In this document: piece by piece, positions 20,506-28,880 of the stretch
Layout of the letters: each line of letters starts with the position of its first letter
How positions within the stretch are numbered: position 1 is the first letter of the stretch
Assembly: GCF_000332195.1 (NCBI RefSeq)
Contig: NZ_KB235919.1
Span: 455,427-519,426, forward strand
Reading direction: 5' to 3'
DNA from: Pleurocapsa sp. PCC 7319
Lineage (GTDB): Bacteria > Cyanobacteriota > Cyanobacteriia > Cyanobacteriales > Xenococcaceae
Length of the DNA: 64,000 nucleotides
Notes under the pieces: generated by a model
Seen by the model: the letters and a program-made list of their open reading frames with translations, nothing else
Databases searched by the model: none
Told to the model about the DNA's origin: nothing
Translations under genes and position numbers: made by a program

Positions 20506-20966
20506 CTCAATTGCTAGCTCATGCTCAGGGCAGTCATTGGGAAGTTGGGAACAAAGTCCATTGGCTATTGGATGTAGCCTTTAAAGAAGATGATTGCCCA
20601 GTTCACTCTGACCATGCCCCTGAAAACCTATCTCAATTAAGGAAGATGGCTTTGAATCTTCTATCAAACGAGAAGACCGCCAAGGTTGGTGTGGCTAATA
20701 AACGACTCAAAGCAGCTTGGGATAATCAATATCTGGCTAAAGTTTTAGGTCTTTAAAAACCCTCAATCATCTCTCGATAGACATTAAAATATTTGTTCTC
20801 TGAATCACGAGAATCAAACAGAATTTTGAGCTGTCAAAATTTGCCTTATATACCTCTATTTTTCTTGTATCAAGGTTATTTTGGCTTGTTTCAACTTATC
20901 AGATAAGTTGATTTTAATAATTTCATCCTAACTCTTTTTTTCTTCTAATTTAGATGCGTTCGCCCT
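20506..20966 (+). pseudogene. C-terminal fragment of a second ISAs1-family transposase
   Basis: A frame of 82 codons (20511-20756) reads HWEVGNKVHWLLDVAFKEDD and then PENLSQLRKMALNLLSNEK and AAWDNQYLAKVLGL, the conserved end of ISAs1 transposases. The 5' part is replaced by the IS66 remnant at 20505. The non-coding tail ends at GATGCGTTCGCCCT near 20966, which fits an ISAs1 terminal repeat. It is unrelated in sequence to the element at 19184. Confidence 0.8.
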
Positions 20967-21581
20967 AGGTTGTTGACCAAGCTCCAATCACATTGGTTCT
21001 ACCCTGTCTTTTTCCATAGGTCAGACCATGTACTTTTTCTCCTTTAGGGGCATACCCATGGGTACGTTGTAAACGATGGCATAGTCCACTCTCATCTAGA
21101 TAAACTCTCTGTTGTTCGGGATATTGTTCTATTTCCTTTAGATAAGCGTTTCGTTTTTCTTCATCTCGTTCTCGGTACTGCGGTGTCTTTTTTTTCGACT
21201 AATTTTCAAACGCTTGAGTGCCCGACATACAGTGTTTTCTTTCGCGCCAATGGCTTCTGCTATCTCTGCTTGATATGCATCAGGATTTTGTGCGACATAA
21301 GCTTTTAGTTTTTCATCATCCACTCTGAATCCACCTCGTTCTTTAGGATAAGTTGCCCCAAGCTCCCCCCTAGAGGCTCGCTTTGACCATCGAAGTATGC
21401 TGGTTCGGCTAACCCCCAGCATCTTGGATATCTCTGTCTTGCTTTTTCCTTCTTTTCCCAGCTCTAATGCACGTTGCCGCATGTCTAAAGAATATGCCAT
21501 CTCTTGCTCCTATTTTCTTCTTAGAGGGCATTTTAATTTAACTTTAATCCTTTAGTGATTCAAACTTATTTCAGTTAGCTA
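20967..21581 (-). pseudogene. IS630-family remnant with a frameshift site, C-terminus missing
   Basis: The minus-strand frame from 21500 begins MAYSLDMRQRALELGKEGKS and shows two helix-turn-helix units typical of the IS630 N-terminus. After an A8-G run near 21190 the coding sense moves to the -1 frame, where YRERDEEKRNAYLKEI and RVYLDESGLCHRLQR continue the protein with the catalytic Asp. A run of A before G is the common programmed -1 frameshift signal in this family, so the shift may be original. The fragment stops at ...GRTNVIGAW near 20967, so the second half of the catalytic domain is gone. Confidence 0.8.
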
Positions 21582-21812
21582 TATAAACGACGTGGATGGA
21601 AGATGTTTCCTCAGATTGAAAGGGTATACGTCAACAAAAAAGCTAGAAATGAACTCGGTTGGATACCCCGACATAATTTTAGTGATGTACTAAAGCGTCT
21701 GAAAGCCAATGAGAAACCACTAAGCGATTTAGCATACACAATCGGAGCAAAAGGATATCATTCGACGAAGTTTACCGATGCTCCTTACCCAGTTGAAGAT
21801 GGAGTTTTATAA
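21582..21812 (+). pseudogene. C-terminal fragment of an NAD-dependent sugar epimerase/dehydratase
   Basis: About 76 residues remain. RRGWKMFPQIERVYVNKKA is followed by RNELGWIPRHNFSDVLKRL and IGAKGYHSTKF, ending PYPVEDGVL. This matches the end of extended short-chain dehydrogenases of the UDP-glucose 4-epimerase type, where the substrate-binding tail lies. The Rossmann domain with the NAD motif and the YxxxK catalytic pair are missing, replaced by the IS630 remnant. The frame is open back to about 21582. It is not functional. Confidence 0.75.
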
Positions 21813-21879
21813 AAAAATTGTCAGGTCATTAACAATAAACATTAAGCAAATTTTAACGATAATTTAGTTTTATTTTTGC

Positions 21880-21912
21880 TTTCTGCTTTTTATGGGCAGA
21901 AGTTATTTTTTC
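21880..21912 (+). terminator. Probable terminator hairpin
   Basis: TTCTGC (21881-21886) and GCAGAA (21896-21901) form a short stem with a 9-nt loop, followed by GTTATTTTTTC. It would end transcription from the epimerase fragment. The stem is weak. Confidence 0.4.
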
Positions 21913-21969
21913 ATCGCGTGACTATTGCTGACGCTGGGGATAAATAAAATATTATTCTTAGCTTTTTTT

Positions 21970-22173
21970 ATGCAGCCTATTGTCAAACGCCTCAGATTTA
22001 GTGAAAAAACTAGATATCAAATAATCAATATCAAAACCAAAACCCAGATTCCTACCTATGCTGCTATCTGCCGTTGGGGAATTTGCTATAGCTTAGCTCA
22101 AGATTCTGTTCAGCAAAAAGTTCTAGAGTCGCATTTTAAATTTTATAGTAAATTTGCTATAATTCAATGGTGA
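21970..22173 (+). pseudogene. Truncated dndE-like gene (DNA phosphorothioation accessory protein)
   Basis: The first 46 residues from the ATG at 21970 read [18 protein letters not shown], then [23 protein letters not shown]. This matches my memory of cyanobacterial DndE: R-L-R-x-S, L-K-x-x-T-G-I, L-C-R-W-A-x-C-x-S-L. DndE acts with DndBCD in placing sulfur in the DNA backbone. After QDS the protein loses similarity and stops at 22173, so more than half of the expected 110-130 residues is missing. No dndB, C or D is seen nearby. It is a remnant. A fortuitous likeness of a small helical protein is possible. Confidence 0.55.
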
Positions 22174-22179
22174 TTATCA

Positions 22180-22545
22180 GTGACTAATTTGAATACGCCA
22201 ATAATGCGACCTGTGCGATGGATGGGAAATTCCAAGAGAAATCTTTTACAATTTCCCCTGGAAGTCCGAAAAATTATTGGTGACGAACTGCAATTTATAC
22301 AGTTCGGTGGTATGCCAAAGGATGCAAAACCGTTTAAAGGTATTGGTTCTGGAGTCTTTGAAATTGCCGTAAGATACAACAAGGAAGCCTACAGAACCGT
22401 TTTAGCTGTTCAATTAGGAGAAACAATTTATGTGCTTCATGCTTTTCATAAAAAATCTAAGAGTGGCATAAGTACCCCAAAAGAAGATATCGATTTGATT
22501 AGACGACGGTTAAAAGATGCTAAGGAGATTGCTAAAAATGACTGA
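22180..22545 (+). CDS. RelE/HigB-type toxin (phage Gp49-like)
   Basis: This is 121 residues from a GTG at 22180, or 113 from the ATG at 22204 (MRPVRWMGNSKRNLLQFP). VRWMGNSKRNLLQFPLEVRKI, GSGVFEIAVRYNKEAYRTVL and YVLHAFHKKSKSG are the classic blocks of the HigB/Gp49 toxin family, ribosome-dependent mRNA interferases. In this type the toxin gene precedes the antitoxin gene, as seen here. The last codons overlap the downstream XRE gene by 8 nt, and the two are surely coupled. It looks intact. Confidence 0.9.
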   Translation: MTNLNTPIMRPVRWMGNSKRNLLQFPLEVRKIIGDELQFIQFGGMPKDAKPFKGIGSGVFEIAVRYNKEAYRTVLAVQLGETIYVLHAFHKKSKSGISTPKEDIDLIRRRLKDAKEIAKND

Positions 22546-22864
22546 CAGTAAACAAATCGAGTTTGAAGAAAGTTCTGGTAACGTTTTTGCAGATCTAGGT
22601 CTGGAAAATTCTGATGAGTTGATGATCCGTGCGAAAATAGGTTTTCATGTAGCTTCACTGATCGAGGAATTAAAACAAAAAGAGGCAGCAAAAATTTTGG
22701 GGATTGCTCAACCAGATGTATCCCATTTAATGAATGGACATTTTAGTCGTTTTACTACTGATAAACTTCTAGATTTTCTCAGACGATTAGACCAGAAAGT
22801 AACAATTGAAATTAGCACTCGTAAAGACGGTGAGCCATACCAAGAGGTGGCTTTGAAAGCTTAA
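22538..22864 (+). CDS. HigA-like XRE-family antitoxin
   Basis: The ATG at 22538 gives 108 residues (MTDSKQIEFEESSGNVF...). It is chosen because GGAG stands 12 nt upstream; a longer frame from 22517 lacks this. The helix-turn-helix is clear: KQKEAAKILGIAQPDVSHLMNGHFSRFT. This architecture (SSGNVFADLG at the N-terminus) is common in Gp49-linked antitoxins. It would bind its own promoter near 22140-22180 and neutralise the toxin. Confidence 0.9.
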   Translation: MTDSKQIEFEESSGNVFADLGLENSDELMIRAKIGFHVASLIEELKQKEAAKILGIAQPDVSHLMNGHFSRFTTDKLLDFLRRLDQKVTIEISTRKDGEPYQEVALKA

Positions 22865-22922
22865 AGAAAAAACAAAAAGCTTGCGCTTGAGATAACCAAA
22901 CTACTAACCAACCCTAGATTTG

Positions 22923-23185
22923 ATGTTTAGTTATTCTCAAGACAAACAAACTCCCCTGGTAAATTCTGAACTCAAAAGCTCAGAACATCAGGGCAATCGC
23001 GATTACGAAGTTAGCCGAAGGCATCGCTCGCAAGAGCGTTTAATTCAAAGTCTTTTTCTTTTGCCTAACTATTGGAAACTCGTACCTTGTATCGATAAGC
23101 GACCTTTGGGTAGAAAGTGGCAAGATAATTATTATTCACCCCAAAGTTTGTTTCGCTCTTTGTCTCAAGAAGGTCAAGTGAGGGT
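22923..23185 (+). pseudogene. N-terminal fragment of a primase-like plasmid protein, cut by IS copy 2
   Basis: About 88 codons survive before the 1387-bp element. The end, LPNYWKLVPCIDKRPLGRKWQDNYY followed by LFRSLSQEGQ, resembles the opening of bifunctional primase/polymerase domains in plasmid replication proteins, where a Trp-x-Leu-Val-Pro and a Lys-x-Pro-x-Gly-x-x-Trp motif are typical. No catalytic residues are included. The rest of the gene was not found in the window. The sequence between about 22980 and 23050 contains a HIP-like repeat that may be an in-frame insertion. Confidence 0.5.
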
Positions 23186-24572
23186 CTGGTTCTAACGGAT
23201 TTTGTGGATCAACCACTTTGAAGGGTTTGGCGACCGTTCATCGAGCTAGCAATCAACAAATTGTGAAGCCAATTGTGATGATAGCTAAAACCATTGAGAT
23301 CGCTAAACGGCGATATCCGTGACGAGCATTTTGAGCGAGTTCTAGCTGCGTAGGGATGGAAATTCCAGATCAGTGCCATCGAACGTAGATATAATCTTGC
23401 CGACTCCTTGTCACCATGAAAGTATTGCATAGTGTAGAGTAAACGGTCTTGGTGATTCATCAACCGGTCTACCATATTGCTAGTGCGATGAGCTTGGGGA
23501 AATTGATAAGCGACTGTGAATTGAGCAGCACGACGGCATAATTGACGCATCTTGCTTAAAGTGCGTTTCCGTCTGATATGTTTTTTGCTCCAAATCAAAG
23601 CTAATCGTATTCCTTGCAAGAATTTAGCAGCAGTAGAGGATTTATAAGCTTTCCAGAGCAGAGCTTTGAGCTTGTTTCTTAAATTGCGATAACTGGGGCT
23701 TCCTTTCTGCACTTTTAGCACCGCGTGCAAAAAGCACAGTACCAAAGTCACCGTGGGAAATAGATTAAGCCAAGCCTGTTTAGTTCCGTCCCAAGCATCT
23801 GTATTGACTGTCACTGGGGTATAATTGGGGTCGAGAAGACGAGCTTCGGTTTGAAATTCTGCGTATCCTTTAGTTAAAGCTGGCGCACTAGCTGATTCGG
23901 TCAAGCTAACTCCCAAAATACAGCCAGATGCTACGGTAGTAGGAAGATAAACTCGTGAACCCCCTAACCAAGTATGTTTTTCATCCGCTACCAGATGTGG
24001 AGGCAGTTTTTGAGCGTCTTTGATTGTCGTTCCCACAATCGAGGCTCGACCTAAAGACAGGTAAATACGATACCAGTACATGGCATTACGACCGAAAACA
24101 TAACTTAAAGCGTCAAAAGGCACACCAAATTGTCTTAAATACATTGGTTTGTCTATTTCGTCGGTTTTTCCTACCATATAAGGCATAATGAAGTCAGGAC
24201 GCAATTGATAGACCTGCTGATTAGCTTTGAGCTTAATGCGGCGCATTGACAGTTCCTGTTTGCTGGAGACCACCCAATCATGAAAGCTGAACCCTGCTTC
24301 CATTTCTCTGGGAAAAATTTCAGGATACTTGGCATAAAGTTGCAGCAAATAGGCTCTATAATTGTGATTATTGGCGATTAGTTGTTGATATTGTTCTTCA
24401 CTGCTAACGGGTAAACAAATACTTTTATCTCCTCTGATAGAAACTGCCATGCTTGAATTTTTACTGAAAATCAATTGATTGTTTGTTGACTTTATCTCAA
24501 TTTGATTTCTTTTGTGCTTCAAGCCCCATTATCCTGAGTATTTCTACTACCCACAAAATCCGTTAGAACCAG
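23186..24572 (-). mobile_element. 1387-bp insertion sequence, copy 2 of 4
   Basis: Same ends and length as the copy at 14104, in the opposite orientation. Outside bases are ...GAGGGT on the left and ATCTGG... on the right, with no duplication. It joins a primase-like N-terminus to a PIN-domain gene that lacks its first few codons. Confidence 0.93.
23209..24522 (-). CDS. Transposase of the 1387-bp element, copy 2
   Basis: This 437-residue protein is identical to that of copy 1 (see 14154 for motifs). The alternative ATG start lies 24 codons in. No mutation separates the copies at protein level. Confidence 0.8.
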   Translation of the reverse strand: MKHKRNQIEIKSTNNQLIFSKNSSMAVSIRGDKSICLPVSSEEQYQQLIANNHNYRAYLLQLYAKYPEIFPREMEAGFSFHDWVVSSKQELSMRRIKLKANQQVYQLRPDFIMPYMVGKTDEIDKPMYLRQFGVPFDALSYVFGRNAMYWYRIYLSLGRASIVGTTIKDAQKLPPHLVADEKHTWLGGSRVYLPTTVASGCILGVSLTESASAPALTKGYAEFQTEARLLDPNYTPVTVNTDAWDGTKQAWLNLFPTVTLVLCFLHAVLKVQKGSPSYRNLRNKLKALLWKAYKSSTAAKFLQGIRLALIWSKKHIRRKRTLSKMRQLCRRAAQFTVAYQFPQAHRTSNMVDRLMNHQDRLLYTMQYFHGDKESARLYLRSMALIWNFHPYAARTRSKCSSRISPFSDLNGFSYHHNWLHNLLIASSMNGRQTLQSG

Positions 24573-24944
24573 ATCTGGATTTGGTTTGTTACTCAAGAAT
24601 TTTCTCGCTTCCCCTCGAATTGGCGAGAAGAAATTGAATTAGCAGAGCGAGTCGGTATTTCTCCTGTCTCTTGTTATGAAGTAGCATTAGCACACCAAAA
24701 AGGTAGACTAGAATTGCCTTGTAGCGTTCCCCTTTGGCTGGAAAATGCTCTCAACCCAACAGGTATTGAATTGCTTCCTCTAACTGCCAATATTGCCTTT
24801 CAAGCAGTCAGCTTGTCTCCCGTTCACCAAGACCCCTTCGACCGCCTGATTATTGCTACAGCTATCATCTATCAAGCTAAATTAGCTAGTATTGATGGTT
24901 TGTTTTCTCAATATCCCGAAATAAATCCCAACCTAATGCAATAG
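24573..24944 (+). pseudogene. PIN-domain (VapC-type) toxin missing its first codons
   Basis: The frame is open from the IS border: IWIWFVTQEFSRFP, then EIELAERVGISPVSCYEVALAHQKGRLEL and HQDPFDRLIIATAI, about 123 residues. These match VapC ribonucleases from just after the MxLLDTH start. Conserved Glu (SCYEVA) and Asp (DPFDRLI) residues remain, but the first catalytic Asp (in L-D-T-H) lies in the part replaced by IS copy 2. The toxin is therefore expected to be dead. No antitoxin gene is seen next to it. Confidence 0.85.
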
Positions 24945-25075
24945 TTTATTCAGTTTCTTTTTTCTCAGACTAACCATATCGCGATTGCTTTATCTATATC
25001 ATTTCTTTTGACCTTCACTAATCTATAACGTTATACTATTGATATAGATATTAATGCCTTATCTTTCTATCTACC
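24945..25075 (+). promoter_or_regulatory. Upstream region of the protelomerase-like gene, with a 12-bp palindrome
   Basis: TATAACGTTATA at 25024-25035 is a perfect palindrome, followed by ACTATTGATATAGATATTAAT. It could be an operator or overlap the promoter of the gene starting at 25076. It is far too short to be a telomere-resolution site. Confidence 0.4.
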
Positions 25076-27031
25076 ATGCTCGATACTTCCTCTCCACAAT
25101 ACGAAAGAGCTATTAACTGCGCTCGTACTCAATGGCTCAGACAGCTTTTAACCGAAATTCTCCCTCAGCTTATTCCTCTCCACAATACCCCGCGCGACTT
25201 GGAGAAAGCTCAACTTTTTGATGCTTTTATCAAAGATAAGTTTGTCGAGCGTGGTCTTACTTCTCTCTCTCAACAAAAGAATCGTCTTACCGATGTCCGA
25301 AATGCGATTAAGGTCTTTGACCCCCATCATCCTACCCTCGATGTTATTGGTTTCTCTTCTGATCAATGGATCGAAATTAATCAAAAAGCTGCTCAACGTG
25401 CCCATCGTTCTACTCAATTCTTGGATAATCCTCATGCCATCGCCCAAACTGCTTTGGACTTACTCCAGAGCCATACTTGGTCTGATCTTGCTGCTGGGTT
25501 GGCTGTCGCCACTGGTCGCAGGATTGGCGAAGTTCTTCAAACTGCTTCCTTTGAACTTGTTTCTCAGTTTTCAGTCCTCTTTGTTGGGGCTGCTAAACGA
25601 CGCAATGAATCCATACCTTTACAGTTTGAAATTCCTACTTTAGTTCCTGCTCCTTTAGTTCTTGATGCTATTTCTCGCTTACGCTCCCTTTTGGAAACTC
25701 AAGGTCTGACTAATCGACAAATCAATGACAAGTACGAACAAATTGTCGCTCGCGCAAGCGATCGCCATTTTCGTGATTTAATTCCCACTAGAGATGGTAA
25801 AAATCATCTTTATACTCATTTAATGCGCGGTGTTTACGCTACTATCGCCTCTCATTGGTTTTGTCCGACCTCTGTCAGCGACCTCGAATTTCGCGCCTAC
25901 GTTCAGGGTCATTTTCAAGTTTTAAATGAACCTGATGCCAGTAAACAAACTAATATGGCTTCCCAACGCCACTACTGGGATTATAAAATTGCTGACGGTC
26001 ATGGTAATGTTGACGGTCGTTTGGGTATTCGTCTCGATGAAGATGGTGTTGAGATTCTTAAGGCTTTTGCTCCTCAACCCCAAAAGACTACTACTACTGA
26101 AAATCTCGGTCGGCTCGTCAAAATTACTGTCACACAACACGACCGCTCTGCCCTGGCTCACATTCAAGATCGCTTTGGTCTGCAAACCCGTGCCAATGCC
26201 AATCATTACGTTCTGAATCTTGCTCAATCTCTAATTGACGCTGCTGATCGCCTCCATCTTTCTCCTGAAGTTCTGAGCAAGCGATTAGATGCTTTTGAAG
26301 AGTCTTCTTCCTCGGTTTCCGTTTCCGAAACTGCTACTGAAGTACAAGAACAAGAGTCGGCAGATAATTTGCCTATGGATGATTCGCTTTCTTCGACGAC
26401 ACAACCAGGAGTTCCCCCCGAAGGCGGTCACAGTAAACCAGGGGTGATGATTGCCCCTGAACCTTTGACTGAATCAGAATCTTCAGTCCCTCATACTCAA
26501 ATTCTTTTTGAGAAGATGGATCGGCAATTAAACCAAATGAGTCAGCAGCAACAGTCTTTGGATCATTTGACTCATGCTATTGGCGAACTTGTTCGTGTTT
26601 TTTCCCCTAGTCTTTCCTCCATCTCTCCTCCCCAGGTTCGGGAGCAACCAGCTAAGTCTTCTCCTCTTTCTCAGAGTGCATTGGTTCCATCAAGTAAACC
26701 TACACAGAAGACTCAAAAAACTCCACCTAAACCACAATCTGAAGTTTCCCCGCGCAAGTCACATTCGATGCAGGTTCGTCAAAGAGTCAATCAATATATC
26801 GATGCGATTATGGCTTTTAATGATGTCCTAGATCGTCCGAGGGGCGAAAAATGGGCTATTAGTGTTGCTGGCTTAAAACGTCTGGCTGGTTGTGGTCAGC
26901 ATCCTGTCTATGCTGTCTATAACTCTCGTAAATCTGAAATCGACGCTCATCACCACAAACATCAACTCTCTTCTACTCACAATAAGAAAGATAGTTCTTT
27001 TCCTCCCATTGAATCTGTCATTTCTCTCTAA
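25076..27031 (+). CDS. Protelomerase-like (telomere resolvase family) tyrosine recombinase
   Basis: This 651-residue protein has a recombinase core with ordered residues like those of ResT/TelK enzymes: Arg149 in ATGRRIGEV, Lys174 in GAAKRRNES (25 residues later, as in TelK), His248 and Arg251 in YTHLMRGVYAT, His279 in VQGH, and Tyr300 or Tyr303 in QRHYWDYK. Protelomerases cut and rejoin palindromic sites to make hairpin ends on linear plasmids. A low-complexity linker (about 415-470) and a coiled coil (MDRQLNQMSQQQQSLDHL) follow. The C-terminal domain (KWAISVAGLKRLAGCGQHPVY) is probably DNA-binding. It sits beside the ParA module. A conventional plasmid recombinase is the alternative. Confidence 0.6.
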   Translation: MLDTSSPQYERAINCARTQWLRQLLTEILPQLIPLHNTPRDLEKAQLFDAFIKDKFVERGLTSLSQQKNRLTDVRNAIKVFDPHHPTLDVIGFSSDQWIEINQKAAQRAHRSTQFLDNPHAIAQTALDLLQSHTWSDLAAGLAVATGRRIGEVLQTASFELVSQFSVLFVGAAKRRNESIPLQFEIPTLVPAPLVLDAISRLRSLLETQGLTNRQINDKYEQIVARASDRHFRDLIPTRDGKNHLYTHLMRGVYATIASHWFCPTSVSDLEFRAYVQGHFQVLNEPDASKQTNMASQRHYWDYKIADGHGNVDGRLGIRLDEDGVEILKAFAPQPQKTTTTENLGRLVKITVTQHDRSALAHIQDRFGLQTRANANHYVLNLAQSLIDAADRLHLSPEVLSKRLDAFEESSSSVSVSETATEVQEQESADNLPMDDSLSSTTQPGVPPEGGHSKPGVMIAPEPLTESESSVPHTQILFEKMDRQLNQMSQQQQSLDHLTHAIGELVRVFSPSLSSISPPQVREQPAKSSPLSQSALVPSSKPTQKTQKTPPKPQSEVSPRKSHSMQVRQRVNQYIDAIMAFNDVLDRPRGEKWAISVAGLKRLAGCGQHPVYAVYNSRKSEIDAHHHKHQLSSTHNKKDSSFPPIESVISL

Positions 27032-27335
27032 CTTTTCTTGACTCTCCCTTTGGTGATGCAACTTTTGTATTTGCCAACTTACGAGAAGGGGCGATTGCGC
27101 TCCGCGTACTGGCAAAGCCAATCAGGTCATTCGTCGAGTCATTCAGGAACGGCAAAGATGCCCCCAGCATTATTGACCTTATCCCTCTATAAACTAATCC
27201 GCGATTTCTTTGACTTCTGATTTTTCTCCGCTTTGTCTAGATTATAAATTCAATCAATGAATCACATCTGAATCAAAATGATCAACCTTAGCCAAAAACT
27301 ACTCCTCCAATTACTAAGACTTTCTGGCAGTTTCC
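27032..27335. other. Intergenic, no gene seen
   Basis: This 304-bp gap lies between the convergent recombinase and ribbon-helix-helix genes. It contains a GGGGCGATTGCG HIP1-like stretch and no convincing frame, hairpin or repeat. Confidence 0.6.
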
Positions 27336-27878
27336 TTATTTACTATTATCAAAACCAAGTTTACGACTCATAGTTTGTAATTTCTTCAATTCTCCTAATC
27401 GTTTACGATTTTGATATCTGTCTTTAGCATCTGTAATTACCTTGTTTAAAGTTCGTTGATTTTTGCCGCAAATTAAAATCGCTGCTTCAATCAAAGTTTC
27501 TCTAGTCACTCTATTTTCTTTGCACAAAGTATCCATATATTCGTCCACTAAAGGATCGAGCCTTATTGTTCTACGAATAGGCTCAGCTCTAAGATTTATT
27601 GCTTGACTACTTTCAGTTAATAAGTCATTATTGTTTGACTCATTTATTGTTTGACTACTTTCAGTTAATAAGTCATTGTTGCTTGATTTATTTGCTGTTT
27701 GACTACTTTCAGTTAATAAGTCATTATTGTTTGATTCATTTGCTGTTTGACTACTTTTAGTCAGTAAATCATTGTTGCTTGACTCATTTGTTGTTTGATT
27801 ATTTTCAGTTAATGAGGAACTTCTAGCATTTACTTTTTTTCTTTGCCTATTTTTCAGGCGCTCTATTGCTTCAGTCAT
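27336..27878 (-). CDS. Plasmid-partition accessory protein with tandem 16-residue repeats
   Basis: This 180-residue protein follows a ParA gene by 28 nt on the same strand. Residues 1-23 are basic. Residues about 24-92 hold four to five tandem units of the form NESNNNDLLTESSQTA. Residues 95-135 (RRTIRLDPLVDEYMDTLCKE, then TRETLIEAAILIC) look like a ribbon-helix-helix DNA-binding domain. This suits a small ParB-type centromere binder, with the repeats as a flexible linker or ParA-contacting tail. The basic N-terminus could stimulate ParA ATPase. Function is inferred from position and fold. Confidence 0.65.
   Translation of the reverse strand: MTEAIERLKNRQRKKVNARSSSLTENNQTTNESSNNDLLTKSSQTANESNNNDLLTESSQTANKSSNNDLLTESSQTINESNNNDLLTESSQAINLRAEPIRRTIRLDPLVDEYMDTLCKENRVTRETLIEAAILICGKNQRTLNKVITDAKDRYQNRKRLGELKKLQTMSRKLGFDNSK
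27602..27806 (-). repeat. 48-bp tandem repeats inside the partition gene
   Basis: Units of 48 bp (TTAATAAGTCATTATTGTTT... pattern) recur four to five times in frame, coding the Asn/Ser/Leu-rich 16-residue repeats. Copies differ by a few bases, so copy number may vary between strains. Confidence 0.8.
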
Positions 27879-27906
27879 TTTTTCTCTTCTGGCAATTACT
27901 TCTCCA

Positions 27907-28710
27907 TTACGCTGTCGTTAATATATTTGACAACAATTTTTGGGCAATATGTTGAAAAGGATACTCTAAACCCTCATGTTCTAGCTCTTTCAATGTCTTT
28001 CCTGAATCCATCGCTTTTTTGAATTGCTCTGATTCTATTAGCGACGGTAATATTTCTATTCCTTTTAGTCTCGTTCTCGTTTCCTCTTTTAAAAATAGCT
28101 TGATCGTCTCCAGACTTTCTTTACTTTTTTTTGTCTGACTTCTTCCTACCCAACGTTCTCTAAAGGGTAACACTCCCATGATTTTGCCCTTGAATGCTTC
28201 TATTTCCCCTTGCTCATCCACTAAATCTAATGTTCTACATATTGAATTTATTCCTTTGCTTGATACCTCTGCTGGTACTAGTAGTAAATCTGCCGCTCCC
28301 AGTACCGTCAAACTTATTTGAGATCTTTGAGGTGGTGAATCTATAATACAAAAATCGAATATATCCGATATTCCTGCTAGTCTTTTCCTTAGTACTACTG
28401 ACCCCATTCCACTGTTTGACAAGTATTCTTGCGCTTGATTTAAGGCATCGTCTGACGGAATCATCCAGATATTTGAATACTTTGTTTCGTATATTCCATC
28501 CTCTATCTCTATTTCTTTCCTTAACACTTCCAGTAATGTTGGCTCGTCCGACTCCACCGATACTGATAAATAAAACGTTAAGTTTGACTGCGGGTCACTA
28601 TCTATTAGTAATACTTTGTATCCTAATAAACTCAAATGCAAACCCAAGAAAAAACTACAGGTCGTTTTTCCCATTCCTCCTGAAAGACTTAAACAAGAAA
28701 TTACTTGCAT
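27907..28710 (-). CDS. parA: ParA-family partition ATPase
   Basis: This 267-residue protein begins MQVISCLSLSGGMGKTTC, a deviant Walker A motif (SGGMGKTT) of the ParA/MinD family. VLLIDSDPQSNLTFYL is the A' motif and DFCIIDSPPQ is Walker B. ParA binds DNA nonspecifically in the ATP state and moves plasmid copies apart with its centromere-binding partner, here probably the gene at 27336. There is no N-terminal winged helix, so this is a type Ib-like ParA. ATCAC-rich repeats upstream (28881-29175) could be its partition site. Confidence 0.92.
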   Translation of the reverse strand: MQVISCLSLSGGMGKTTCSFFLGLHLSLLGYKVLLIDSDPQSNLTFYLSVSVESDEPTLLEVLRKEIEIEDGIYETKYSNIWMIPSDDALNQAQEYLSNSGMGSVVLRKRLAGISDIFDFCIIDSPPQRSQISLTVLGAADLLLVPAEVSSKGINSICRTLDLVDEQGEIEAFKGKIMGVLPFRERWVGRSQTKKSKESLETIKLFLKEETRTRLKGIEILPSLIESEQFKKAMDSGKTLKELEHEGLEYPFQHIAQKLLSNILTTA

Positions 28711-28880
28711 TTTCTTTTCTCTCTATCTGAACTTCCCCAATTTAACCAATCAGTTGTAAATTGCCAAGTTATTAACTTTACTCTTTTAGTTATTTAACAT
28801 TTATGTAATAGTTAATTGGTTAATTTAATAATTGACTAACTTATTGTTTGACTAAATTCAAAAAACTTACCAAGCCTACT

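Noticed and set aside
25024..25035. TATAACGTTATA palindrome as telomere-resolution target
   Set aside because: Only 12 bp; known targets are palindromes of tens of base pairs. No longer perfect palindrome was noticed.
27038..27220. 60-codon ORF after the protelomerase-like gene
   Set aside because: No ribosome site, no family; probably chance.
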